Origin: Kiloniellaceae bacterium
GTDB taxonomy: Bacteria; Pseudomonadota; Alphaproteobacteria; Kiloniellales; Kiloniellaceae
Assembly (NCBI GenBank): GCA_028280915.1
Contig: JANQKX010000652.1
Span: 1 to 8,282 of the forward strand
Direction of reading: 5' to 3'
Length of the DNA stretch: 8,282 bases
Shown here: positions 1 through 7,472 of the stretch, in pieces
How positions within the stretch are numbered: position 1 is the first letter of the stretch
Layout of the letters: each line of letters starts with the position of its first letter
Translations under genes and position numbers: made by a program
Notes under the pieces: model-generated
What the model was told of the DNA's origin: nothing
Databases searched by the model: none
Seen by the model: only the letters and a program-made list of their open reading frames with translations

Positions 1-616
1 CGCCGCCCTTGCCCGTGATGATCTTGCCCGGGGCGACCGCATTGCAGACGATGCCTTGAGCGGCATAGTCCGCGGCGATTTGCCGGGTCATGTACACCAC
101 CCCGGCTTTGCTCACCCCATAGGCGATGTCCCCGGGGCAGCAAATCATGCCGTGCTGGGAGGAAATGTTGACGATACGCCCGCGCACCTCGCGGCCCGAG
201 GCGGCGGTGGGCTCCTGGCGCAGCATTTGCCGCACGGCCATTTGGCAGCCGAAGAAGACACCGGTCAGGTTGACCGCCATGGTTTGCTGCCATTCCGTCT
301 CGGTGGTTTCGGTCAAGGGACGGCCAAAGGAGATGGCGGCATTGTTGACCATGACATCCAAGCGACCGTGGCGCTCGACAGCGGTGTCCACCAGGGCCTG
401 CACGTCGGCGGCCTTCGAGATATCGGCGGTCATGAAATGAGTCTCGGCGGCCATGTCGCGCAATACCTCGGCGGTGGTCGCGCCGCCTTCGCGGGGGTCG
501 TCGCGCCAATCTCCCAAGATCAACTTGGCGCCTTCCTCGGCGAAGCGGCAGGCGATGGCCCGACCGATGCCGGAAGCCGCGCCGGTCACGATGGCCACTT
601 TTCCGTCCAGTCGCAT
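1..616 (-). CDS. Short-chain dehydrogenase/reductase (SDR), C-terminus cut by window edge
   Basis: This is a classical SDR oxidoreductase, a cytosolic NAD(P)-dependent enzyme. I translated 205 residues from the ATG at 616-614. Visible motifs are the nucleotide-binding TGAASGIG (residues 11-18), an acidic D36 at the end of strand beta-2, D65-I66, NNAA (91-94), and the full catalytic tetrad N116, S153, Y166, K170 (YGVSK). The cofactor-loop PG follows near 197. D36 suggests a preference for NAD over NADP. A GGAG motif lies 8 bases before the ATG. Family members are usually about 250 residues, so roughly 45-60 residues lie beyond base 1. A short insertion (about residues 136-145) sits between N116 and S153. 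The gene is last in the visible minus-strand run, 35 bases after the methyltransferase stop. The substrate cannot be read from sequence; FabG-like or glucose/gluconate dehydrogenase-like labels are both possible. Confidence 0.95.
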   Translation of the reverse strand, partial: MRLDGKVAIVTGAASGIGRAIACRFAEEGAKLILGDWRDDPREGGATTAEVLRDMAAETHFMTADISKAADVQALVDTAVERHGRLDVMVNNAAISFGRPLTETTETEWQQTMAVNLTGVFFGCQMAVRQMLRQEPTAASGREVRGRIVNISSQHGMICCPGDIAYGVSKAGVVYMTRQIAADYAAQGIVCNAVAPGKIITGKGG

Positions 617-651
617 GGGATTTTCTCCGAAGCCAGCTGATGCCACGTTCT

Positions 652-1479
652 TCAAGATTTTTGCGCCGTGATGCGAAAGCCGGCCAGGTTTCCGCCTTGG
701 AACAAGTTGTCGACCGCGCCGTAGAACTCATCCAGGGCCTGGGCCACTTCCGGTCCCTGCACCCTTTCGTGCCGGTCCATTTTGGCACGATAATCCTGCA
801 GCCGGCGATTGGTGAAGTGGCTCCAATCCGCCGTCATATCCTCGATCTCGATGGTGTCAAAGCCGGCCTTGGCCAGGTCTTGCCGGTATTCCTCTTGGGT
901 CGGCGTACATTGCCCGAACAGCATGACTTCCAGCAGTTCCTTTTCCGATGGGGTAAAGGCGCCGCGCCGGCCGATGTCTTCCACGTAAAGCCCGCCGCCC
1001 GGCTTGATGGCGTCGGCCACCTGGGCGAAAAGCGCGTCCCGATCGGCGATGTGGTAGAGGGCGAGCCAGCTGACCACGGCGTCGAACCGGCCGCCGGCCA
1101 AGTGGCCGTCCAGCACGTCCCCGCAGAGGTGGGTGACCCGGTCACCCAGGCTGCAGCGGGCCGTCAGGTCGATCGCCAAATCGTTGAGGTCGGGCTGCAA
1201 TTCCAAGGCGGTCACGTGACAGCCGGTCTTGTCCGCTAAAAACCGGGCCGGACCGCCCATGCCGGAGCCCACCTCGGCGACCCGGCTGTCCGGGCCCAGG
1301 TTCAACAGCTCGGCGGCCCGCGCCACCGCGTCATGGCCGTGATAGTGCCACTGGTCCACGCCCTGCAGGTCTTCCACGCTGAGCGGACTTTCCCGGTCGA
1401 TGCCCACTTCCTCCAGTTCTCGGTACGCCCGGTCCACATGGTTGTAGAGCTTCATGGATTTGATGTTTTTTTCGGCCAT
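652..1479 (-). CDS. Class I SAM-dependent methyltransferase (small-molecule type)
   Basis: This 275-residue protein is a soluble Rossmann-fold methyltransferase. Motif I is VAEVGSGMGG (67-76), with an acidic residue E93 at the end of beta-2 to bind the ribose of SAM. GDVLD (120-124) is motif II, FDAVVSWLALYHI (132-144) is the post-II strand and helix, and KPGGGLYVED (159-168) is motif III. The segment DQWHYHG (42-48) just before the fold resembles the lead-in of sarcosine/dimethylglycine and phosphoethanolamine N-methyltransferases. That points to a small amine or lipid head-group substrate rather than DNA or protein; this substrate class is inferred and uncertain. The ATG at 1479 is preceded by GAGG with an 8-base spacer. 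The gene starts 46 bases after the AlkC-like stop and ends 35 bases before the SDR start, so co-transcription is likely. The C-terminal ~100 residues (helical, many charged residues) are family-specific and not recognised. Confidence 0.9.
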   Translation of the reverse strand: MAEKNIKSMKLYNHVDRAYRELEEVGIDRESPLSVEDLQGVDQWHYHGHDAVARAAELLNLGPDSRVAEVGSGMGGPARFLADKTGCHVTALELQPDLNDLAIDLTARCSLGDRVTHLCGDVLDGHLAGGRFDAVVSWLALYHIADRDALFAQVADAIKPGGGLYVEDIGRRGAFTPSEKELLEVMLFGQCTPTQEEYRQDLAKAGFDTIEIEDMTADWSHFTNRRLQDYRAKMDRHERVQGPEVAQALDEFYGAVDNLFQGGNLAGFRITAQKS

Positions 1480-1525
1480 GCCGTCTGCCTCGCGCTGCCC
1501 ACGTTCTTGCGGACATGGTCATGGT

Positions 1526-2665
1526 TTATTTCTTGAGAATCAAGTCAAAGTCCCGCCGCCCCAGGGACGCGCCGTTGACCAGCAGCTCCAGCCCGTGACG
1601 GCCCGGGTAGTAGACCCGCGTGGTGATAGGGCGGATGGCGTGTTTGCGCTGGCCATCCAGGCTGGCCCCCGGGGCCAGGGTGACGGTTTTCCACTTGAAG
1701 ACCTTGGGGCTCGTCTTGCCGTTGGCCTTTTGGTGGTGCACCACATAGTCCAGAACCAACGGTTGGGGGTCTTTGCCGGTCGAGGTGATTTTGACGTCAA
1801 AGATCAAGGCGCCGCCCAGGTGGACTTCCGGCGTGGTGATGTCCAAGCGGTCCAGACGCACCTGGGGCGGGCCATAGCCCAAGGCGTCCAAGGTGGCGGG
1901 ATGGCCCTGCTTGATCAGGCTGCGGCAAGCGTGCCGCACCAATTTCTGACGCGGCGGCGTTGCCTCCGCCAGCCAGTGCCGCGCGATCTCCGCCACCCGC
2001 TCGGGATGGTCCTTGGCAATGTCGTTCAGATTGTTGGCCACGGAGCGCCGGACGTATTCGGAGTCGTCGTCCTTCAGGCGCTCCAAAAGTCCGATCACCG
2101 GCTCCGGATCGGCGACGAACCGGGGCAAGCGCATGGCCCAGGGCAGGCGCGGCCGGGTCCCTTCCGAGACCAGACGGCGCACGTGGTGGCTTTCATGGCT
2201 CGTCCAGTCGGTCAGCACGGCCAGGGTGTCATGGGGGCGGGCGAGCAAAAAGAAACGGATGTCGAATTCGGCCGAAAACCGCTGGGTCATGGCCTGCAGC
2301 AAGGAGAGGGACAATTCAAAATGATCCTGGCCCTCTTGGCTCACATAATAGGTCAGGGGCATGACGGACCAGCTGGTGATGCCGTCGGGCGGCCCGGCAT
2401 CGCCGGCGGCGGCCCGTTCTTCCCAATCCAGGCTGGCCAGGCTGCGTTCCAGAAGGGGGCCGGCTTGGGTGAAATCCGGCGGCAGAACCGCCGCCAGGGC
2501 GCGGTAGATTTGCTGCGAACGTTCCTTCAATTCCAGCTCGGCCAGGCCGTCGCTCGCTGCTGACACAAAACTGTCTCCATCAAACCCGGGCCAGACCCGC
2601 TGGAGATGCCCGGCCATCTCGGCGATGCTCTTGGGACTAAAGACATTTTTGAACGGCTCCGGCAC
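1526..2665 (-). CDS. alkC: AlkC-type DNA alkylation-repair glycosylase with C-terminal Ig-like domain
   Basis: This 379-residue protein belongs to the AlkC/AlkD HEAT-like-repeat DNA glycosylases, which remove methylated bases without flipping them out. AlkC enzymes are known to act on 3-methyladenine, 3-methylcytosine and 1-methyladenine. Residues 1 to about 262 are helical. They include the family-typical stretch with SHESHHVRRL (156-165) and GTRPRLPWA (169-177), and the repeat DSEYVRRSVANNLNDIAKD (201-219). From about 268 to 375 the composition turns beta-rich. This matches the Ig-like domain found in the longer AlkC subgroup, where it helps clamp DNA. The start is GTG (2665-2663), with AAGGA seven bases upstream; I saw no better ATG. 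It is the first gene of the minus-strand run and diverges from the cyclase gene across 150 bases. No Ada box or other adaptive-response site was recognised in that gap. The family assignment is firm; the exact lesion range is inferred. Confidence 0.88.
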   Translation of the reverse strand: MPEPFKNVFSPKSIAEMAGHLQRVWPGFDGDSFVSAASDGLAELELKERSQQIYRALAAVLPPDFTQAGPLLERSLASLDWEERAAAGDAGPPDGITSWSVMPLTYYVSQEGQDHFELSLSLLQAMTQRFSAEFDIRFFLLARPHDTLAVLTDWTSHESHHVRRLVSEGTRPRLPWAMRLPRFVADPEPVIGLLERLKDDDSEYVRRSVANNLNDIAKDHPERVAEIARHWLAEATPPRQKLVRHACRSLIKQGHPATLDALGYGPPQVRLDRLDITTPEVHLGGALIFDVKITSTGKDPQPLVLDYVVHHQKANGKTSPKVFKWKTVTLAPGASLDGQRKHAIRPITTRVYYPGRHGLELLVNGASLGRRDFDLILKK

Positions 2666-2778
2666 GGTTTTGTCCTTGCTTGAAACAGGAGTGGCGCGGC
2701 GTCATCCTAGCGGAATTCGCCCAAGATGGTGCTGTATTTTTGTGGCTGACCGACTATCTTTAGAGCGGGCTTAGAGGT

Positions 2779-2793
2779 GGTCATAAAATGACC
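2779..2793. promoter_or_regulatory. Perfect 6-bp inverted repeat in the cyclase leader
   Basis: GGTCAT (2779-2784), spacer AAA, then ATGACC (2788-2793) form a perfect inverted repeat. It ends 22 bases before the TTG start of the cyclase and about 12 bases before its Shine-Dalgarno region (GGGAG at 2805-2809). The position would suit a repressor operator or a small 5'-UTR hairpin. No known operator consensus was recognised, and short palindromes also occur by chance. Confidence 0.25.
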
Positions 2794-2815
2794 TTCGGCC
2801 CTTCGGGAGACACCC

Positions 2816-4612
2816 TTGGACAGACGACTAGCAGCGATCTTGGCCGCCGACGTGGTGGGCTACAGCCGCCTGATGGGGCGGGACGAAGCGGGCACCATGG
2901 CGGCCGTCACCCGCCTGCAGCGGGAGCTGGTGGCGCCCCTGGTGGCGAAGCATCGCGGGCGGGTCGTCAAGCTCATGGGCGACGGGGTCCTGGCGGAATT
3001 CGCCAGCGTCGTGGATGCGGTCGCCTGTGCCCTGGCCTGGCAGCAGGGCGTGGCCCGGGACCACGACCAGGCTAAGGACGGCCGGCTCGAAAGGGAGGCC
3101 CTCAGCTTTCGCATCGGCTTGAACCTGGGCGACGTGATCCACGAAGGCGGCGACATCTACGGCGACGGCGTGAACGTGGCGGCGCGCCTGGAGGCCCTGG
3201 CGCCCCCGGGCGGTATTTGCGCCGCCCGTTCCGTGGTGGACTTGGTCAAGGACCGCTTGGACCTCAAGCTGACCGACCTGGGCCCGCGGGATCTGAAAAA
3301 CATCTCCCGGCCCGTGCACGGCTATTTCATCGGCACCGGCGTGGAAGCGGCGCCGGCCGATCGGCGGGCCGGCGCGCCGCCGGAAAGGGCCCGCCCGCCC
3401 CGGCCGCAGCAGGCCCAGGGCTCGCTCGCGGTTTTTCCCTTTGAGAGCCTGTCGCCCGATCCCAACGATGCTTATCTGGCCGATGGCATCGGCGCCGAAC
3501 TGGTCGCCATGCTGGCCCGGGTGCCCGATCTGCGGGTCATGGCCCGGGCCGCCACTTTCGGCGCCCACGGCGGCGATCCTTGGGAACGGGTGCGCGAGTT
3601 GAACATTCACTACGTGCTGAGCGGTAGCGTGCGCCGGGCCGGCGACCGGCTGAAGGTGGTCGCCGAGTTGAGCGAGGCCGGCGACCGCAGCCAGCTATGG
3701 TCCCATAGCTATCAGCGCCAATTGGCCGACGTCTTCGCCGTTCAGGAAGAGATTGCCGAGGCCATCGTGGCGGCCCTGGGCGGCGAATTCCAGCGGGACC
3801 AATGGCGCCGCGCCCGCCAGCGGTCAACGGACAACCTGGACGCCTGGGAGCTGGTGCAAAAGGCCCGCTCCCTCAATCTGCCGGTCAATCGGGAGTCGGT
3901 GTCCGATGCGCTCGCCTTGGTGCAAAAGGCGGTCAAGCTGGACCCGGACTATGCGGGCGCCCACGCGGCCCTGGCCTCCATCCTGATGCAAGGGGTGATC
4001 AACGGGGCCAGCGGCACGCCGGCCGAGGACCGGGTCCGCGCCCTGGCGGCGGTGGAAAGCGCGGCGGAATTGGCGCCCGGCGATCCCATGGTGCTGCGCA
4101 CCCTTGGCAACGTGTGGAGCAACTGCGGCGAGCATGCCAAGGCGGTGCGGGCCCTGCGCCGGGCGGTGGACATGGCGCCGTTCGATTTCCACTCCTGGGG
4201 CCGGCTGGCCCGGACCCTGGCCTATGGCGGCGACGGGGCGGAACTGCGCGAGGGCCTGGAAATCCTGGACCGCATCCTGGCCACGGCGCCCAACCACCCC
4301 ATGGTCCCCTATTGGCAGTATTTCAAAGCCAATGCCCTGGTCCGGGAGGGCCGCTACGAGGACGCCGTGCGCCTGGCGCGCCTCAGCCTGGAAAGCCAGC
4401 CCCGCTATGCCGGCGCCTGGCTCACCTTGGCCAATGCCTTGGGGCACTTGGACCGGACGGAGGAAGCGCGCAGCGCCATGGCGCAAGCCCAGCGCCACAA
4501 TCCCAACATGACCCCGGCCCACCTGGCCGATCAAATCCGCATCCTGACCGGCGGCCGGGATACGGAGGCCGACAGGTCCCTCTCCGGACTCAAGGCCGCG
4601 GGTCTTTTCTGA
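2816..4612 (+). CDS. Class III adenylate cyclase with TolB-like and TPR domains
   Basis: This 598-residue protein probably makes cAMP from ATP. The N-terminal cyclase homology domain (about 1-175) keeps every canonical catalytic position: metal-binding D12 (AADVVGYS) and D56 (KLMGDG), purine-selecting K52 and D113, and transition-state N120 and R124 in DIYGDGVNVAARLE. K52/D113 favours adenylate over guanylate cyclase. A Pro/Arg-rich linker (about 178-201) leads to a TolB-N-like domain of the COG5616 type (about 202-325, SLAVFPFESLSPDPNDAYLA). TPR-like helices run from about 340 to 590, ending in the family-typical GLKAAGLF. I see no signal peptide or membrane helix, so it should be cytosolic, with the TPRs as a likely sensing or partner-binding part. 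The TTG start has GGGAG six bases upstream. An in-frame TGA at 2789 leaves no earlier start. The architecture is common in alphaproteobacteria. It diverges from alkC and converges on the transporter gene. Confidence 0.92.
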   Translation: MDRRLAAILAADVVGYSRLMGRDEAGTMAAVTRLQRELVAPLVAKHRGRVVKLMGDGVLAEFASVVDAVACALAWQQGVARDHDQAKDGRLEREALSFRIGLNLGDVIHEGGDIYGDGVNVAARLEALAPPGGICAARSVVDLVKDRLDLKLTDLGPRDLKNISRPVHGYFIGTGVEAAPADRRAGAPPERARPPRPQQAQGSLAVFPFESLSPDPNDAYLADGIGAELVAMLARVPDLRVMARAATFGAHGGDPWERVRELNIHYVLSGSVRRAGDRLKVVAELSEAGDRSQLWSHSYQRQLADVFAVQEEIAEAIVAALGGEFQRDQWRRARQRSTDNLDAWELVQKARSLNLPVNRESVSDALALVQKAVKLDPDYAGAHAALASILMQGVINGASGTPAEDRVRALAAVESAAELAPGDPMVLRTLGNVWSNCGEHAKAVRALRRAVDMAPFDFHSWGRLARTLAYGGDGAELREGLEILDRILATAPNHPMVPYWQYFKANALVREGRYEDAVRLARLSLESQPRYAGAWLTLANALGHLDRTEEARSAMAQAQRHNPNMTPAHLADQIRILTGGRDTEADRSLSGLKAAGLF

Positions 4613-4671
4613 GTCTCAGCTGGCGGCTGTTGCCTGTATTTTTACACCTGCCCGAAAACAGCGTTGCGGCA

Positions 4672-7299
4672 CTATCCGCGAGCCTTGGTATCGGCCAGGA
4701 GCGCCGGCAGGACCACCAGACAGCTGAGCAAAGTGAAGGTGATGGCGATCGTCAGCAATTCGCCCATGCTGGCCGTGCCCCGGTGGCTGGACAGGGCCAA
4801 GGCGCAAAACGAGCCGATGGTGGTCAAGGAGCTGAAAAACACCGCGCGCGGGGTGGAGGATTGCAACATGGCCGCCTGGTCACTGCTCCGGGTGCGCATC
4901 ACCAGGTGAATGCCCCCGGCCACGCCCAGTCCAAAGAGCAGGGGCAGCACGATGATGTTGGCGAAGTTGAACGGCAGGTTCAGGACCACCGTGGCGGCCA
5001 CCGTCATCAGCGCCGCCAAAGACAGGGGTGCCAGGACAAAAAGGCTGTCCTTGATGCTCCTGAGCACCACCAGCAACAGCAGGGAAATGGCGATCACGGC
5101 GATGGTCAGCGCTTGTGTGAAGGCGACCACCACCGCCCGGCCGGCCTCGGTTATGACCACCGGCGGTCCCGATGCATTGGGCGCAACGCTACGAATGGCG
5201 GCGACAAAAGCATGGCGGGCCGCCTGATCCCGCAGGTCCCAGGCCGGATTCACCTGGATCAGATTGCGCCCGTCCCGGGCCTCGCTGCGCTGGATCAGGC
5301 TGTCGGGCAGGGCGCCGAAATCCACGTCTTCGGCCAAAAGGGCCTCGGCCAGCCGATCCAGCTGATCCGGCAGATCCGACAGCAAGGCCGCCTCGATGGC
5401 CTGTGGCGAGGCACCGGCGGCCCTTGCATCGGCCAGGGCTTGACGCAGGCGGCCGGCGGCCTCCGCCAAGGGGCCATCCTCCGCCGCCGCTAGGCTGCGG
5501 TCCAGACTGGCAAGCGCCTCGGTCGATTCCTGGGCATCGGGCGGGGCGGCGGCGGTGCTGGGAAACAGCAAGGACGAAAGGAAAAAGCCCATTTCTTCGA
5601 TAATGGCCAGCTTTTCGTCCTGGTCGTTTGGCAGGTAATCGCCAAGCCAGATCGTCGAGGCCACCTCCGGCAGGGTGTTCAATTGGGCCGCTATTCGGGC
5701 AGCGCTCTCCCGGTCCGGCACAAGAATTTCCGCCGCATAGGGTTGCACCCGGGGGTCGTCGAGGAGATCGAACAACACGGCGACCGAAGGACTGTCCGGA
5801 TCGCGCAGGTTCATGGGATCATCATCGAAGCGGGCGAAGGGCAGGCTGGCCAGACAAGCCAGCGCCAAAAGGCCGGCGCCCACGAGAACCGACCGGCGAT
5901 GCCGGGTGATGAGGGCGTCGAGCCGGCCCGCTATGGGCAGCGGACGCCGCTGCACCCCTTGCGGCGCCGACAGGCAAGACAGCAGGGCCGGCAGCAGGGT
6001 GAGGTTTGAAAACAACGCAATACCCATGCCCATGGCGGAAATCAGCCCCAGTTCCGAGAGCCCGCGATAGCTGGTGGGCAAAAACGACAGGAAACCAATG
6101 GCCGCGGTGACGGCGGTCAGCGTCAGGGCGCCACCGATGTGCCGCGCTGTCAGGCGCAAGGCCTCGGCTTTATCACCTTGTGGGCCCGCGCCCATCGCTT
6201 CTTGATAGCGCAGGCAGAAGTGAATGCCGAAATCCACGCTCAGGCCGATGAACAGCACGGCAAAGGCCACCGAAATGAGATTAAGTTCCCCCACCACCAC
6301 CGCGGCGGCGAAGGCGGTCCAGATCAAACCCACGATCAGGGTGATGAGGGTTGCCAGAATCAGGCTACCGGATCGCAACCCGATCGCCAAGAGCAGGCTG
6401 ACCAGAACGAAGGAAATCAGGCCGACCCAGCCGATGCCCTGTTCCACGCTGGCCAGTTCGTCTTGCAGCAATAAGGGCTCCCCGGTGACGCGGATGGAAA
6501 GGCTCGGATCGTCGGCCAAGCCCAAATCGGCGATTTGCTGCTCAATGGCCCGCAGGGCCGGGGCCGCCGGGGCCAGACTGGCGTAGTCCAACGCGGGCTT
6601 GACCGCGATCAGTTGCCGTGTCCCACCCCGGTCCCCCTTCGCCACCTCGCCGCGGATCAGATCCCGCCATTGCAGCTGGGCATTGGGGTCCTGGGCCAGG
6701 TTCTCCACCGCTTCCGCCATGGCGCGCAAGCTCGGCGCCAGGCCCTCCAGGCCGGCCTGTGCCTCGACCTCACCCTGTTCTTGGAGGGCTGGGTTCATGG
6801 CTTGACCGAGCAGCGCGGCCAAGCCCCGCAAGGTGGGGTCATCCTGAAGGGAAATCAGCAATGGCTGGGCCTGGGCCAGGCGGTTGCTCAGAGCCTCCAG
6901 TTCGGCCGTGTCTTGGTACAAGAGGCCGTTGCGGCGGAAAAACGGGTCCGCCTGCGGGTAAAAGACCGTCGGGAAGAGCGCCGGGTCCTGGGCCAGGGCT
7001 TGGCTCAGGCGCTCGGCCGCCTTTTCGTTGCGGGCGCCGTCGGGTCCTTCCACCACCACCACCAGGCTGTCGGTGATGGCGGGGAAGGCCTCCATGACGG
7101 CGATGTCGTTTTGCCGAAAGGGCAAATCCGCCGACAGCATGTCCACCACCGAGGTGTTTATGCCCATATGGGACAGGGTGTAATAGAGCGCCCCCGCGCC
7201 ACTCAGCAGGCACAGCGCGATCACCAGCAAAGCCCGTTTCGTGACGCCGGTCACCCAGCGGGCGAAAACTTGACCTGATCTGTTGCCGGGATCTGCCAC
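4672..7299 (-). CDS. hpnN: RND/MMPL-family transporter, HpnN-like (hopanoid export)
   Basis: This 875-residue inner-membrane protein has the RND layout. TM1 is at about 22-42, a large periplasmic loop at 43-288, and TM2-6 at about 289-309, 312-334, 340-362, 388-408 and 418-443. TM7 is at 470-490, a second periplasmic loop at 491-720, and TM8-12 at about 722-746, 751-773, 778-801, 819-837 and 847-868. Segments such as DMLSADLPFRQND (53-65), AVLFIGLSVDFGIHF (347-361) and SLTTIGSFCALALSSHRG (824-841) look like HpnN, which moves hopanoids from the inner to the outer membrane in other bacteria. D356 in TM4 is a candidate proton-relay residue; the equivalent TM10 segment (GLGVAGGIHL) lacks an Asp. 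The start is GTG (7299-7297) with AAGGA 12 bases upstream, a long spacer, and an in-frame stop lies just before it. No other hopanoid gene is visible. A more general MMPL lipid exporter is the alternative. Confidence 0.8.
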   Translation of the reverse strand: MADPGNRSGQVFARWVTGVTKRALLVIALCLLSGAGALYYTLSHMGINTSVVDMLSADLPFRQNDIAVMEAFPAITDSLVVVVEGPDGARNEKAAERLSQALAQDPALFPTVFYPQADPFFRRNGLLYQDTAELEALSNRLAQAQPLLISLQDDPTLRGLAALLGQAMNPALQEQGEVEAQAGLEGLAPSLRAMAEAVENLAQDPNAQLQWRDLIRGEVAKGDRGGTRQLIAVKPALDYASLAPAAPALRAIEQQIADLGLADDPSLSIRVTGEPLLLQDELASVEQGIGWVGLISFVLVSLLLAIGLRSGSLILATLITLIVGLIWTAFAAAVVVGELNLISVAFAVLFIGLSVDFGIHFCLRYQEAMGAGPQGDKAEALRLTARHIGGALTLTAVTAAIGFLSFLPTSYRGLSELGLISAMGMGIALFSNLTLLPALLSCLSAPQGVQRRPLPIAGRLDALITRHRRSVLVGAGLLALACLASLPFARFDDDPMNLRDPDSPSVAVLFDLLDDPRVQPYAAEILVPDRESAARIAAQLNTLPEVASTIWLGDYLPNDQDEKLAIIEEMGFFLSSLLFPSTAAAPPDAQESTEALASLDRSLAAAEDGPLAEAAGRLRQALADARAAGASPQAIEAALLSDLPDQLDRLAEALLAEDVDFGALPDSLIQRSEARDGRNLIQVNPAWDLRDQAARHAFVAAIRSVAPNASGPPVVITEAGRAVVVAFTQALTIAVIAISLLLLVVLRSIKDSLFVLAPLSLAALMTVAATVVLNLPFNFANIIVLPLLFGLGVAGGIHLVMRTRSSDQAAMLQSSTPRAVFFSSLTTIGSFCALALSSHRGTASMGELLTIAITFTLLSCLVVLPALLADTKARG

Positions 7300-7336
7300 G
7301 CTTGCGAAAAGTCCTTAAGGTCATTCCTCTGTTTAG

Positions 7337-7384
7337 GCGAGGCCGCCCGCCCAAACGACGGGAGCCTCGCGCCATTATTGAGGC
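7337..7384. repeat. Competing hairpins upstream of the transporter start
   Basis: GCGAGGC (7337-7343) and GCCTCGC (7364-7370) are perfectly complementary, with an extra inner pairing CCCG/CGGG. The GCCTC part (7364-7368) can instead pair with GAGGC (7380-7384), so the two hairpins exclude each other. They lie 38-85 bases upstream of the GTG start of the transporter, in what is probably its leader or promoter region. There is no T-run on either strand, so neither is a standard intrinsic terminator. A regulatory role is only a possibility. Confidence 0.3.
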
Positions 7385-7460
7385 TCGTGTCCCGAATCAG
7401 AAGTTCGGTGTATCAAATGGCAAGCACCGGACGAACTTCTGATTCGATCAGGACACTAGC
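7383..7460 (-). repeat. 78-bp imperfect palindromic element, copy A
   Basis: Read on the minus strand, the element has five parts. They are a 10-base outer arm (GCTAGTGTCC, 7460-7451), a 4-base unpaired TGAT, a 15-base inner arm (7446-7432), a 24-base loop (7431-7408), and the complementary inner (7407-7393) and outer (7392-7383) arms. The inner 15-bp arm is perfect; the outer arm has one mismatch at 7386/7457. No protein is encoded. Copy B, 12 bases away and inverted, has the same dimensions and shares the cores CTAGTGT and GAAGTTC and the loop motif CGGTGC-N2-GCC. This looks like a miniature inverted-repeat or REP-like element; the family is not recognised. Confidence 0.8.
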
Positions 7461-7472
7461 AAAACATTGATG

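Noticed and set aside
1454..2563. A 369-codon plus-strand open frame antisense to alkC
   Set aside because: The opposite strand encodes a recognisable AlkC protein with its own ribosome-binding site. The antisense product has no family features.
2828..3610. A 260-codon minus-strand frame antisense to the cyclase domain
   Set aside because: It lies wholly inside the cyclase gene, whose catalytic residues are all intact. The antisense product is composition-driven.
4617..4662. Possible bidirectional terminator between the convergent cyclase and transporter genes
   Set aside because: There are only short stems (CAGC/GCTG; GCTGTT with AACAGC around a 25-base loop), and the T-run sits inside the larger loop rather than after a stem.
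3802..5493. A very long plus-strand open frame (563 codons) running across the cyclase 3' end and antisense to the transporter gene
   Set aside because: Its translation is low-complexity (Gly, Pro, Arg, Gln rich), with no domain. It overlaps two clearly real genes and is explained by high GC suppressing stops.
6535..7278. A 247-codon plus-strand frame antisense to the transporter N-terminal half
   Set aside because: The minus-strand reading gives coherent membrane helices and HpnN-like motifs; the plus-strand reading gives none.
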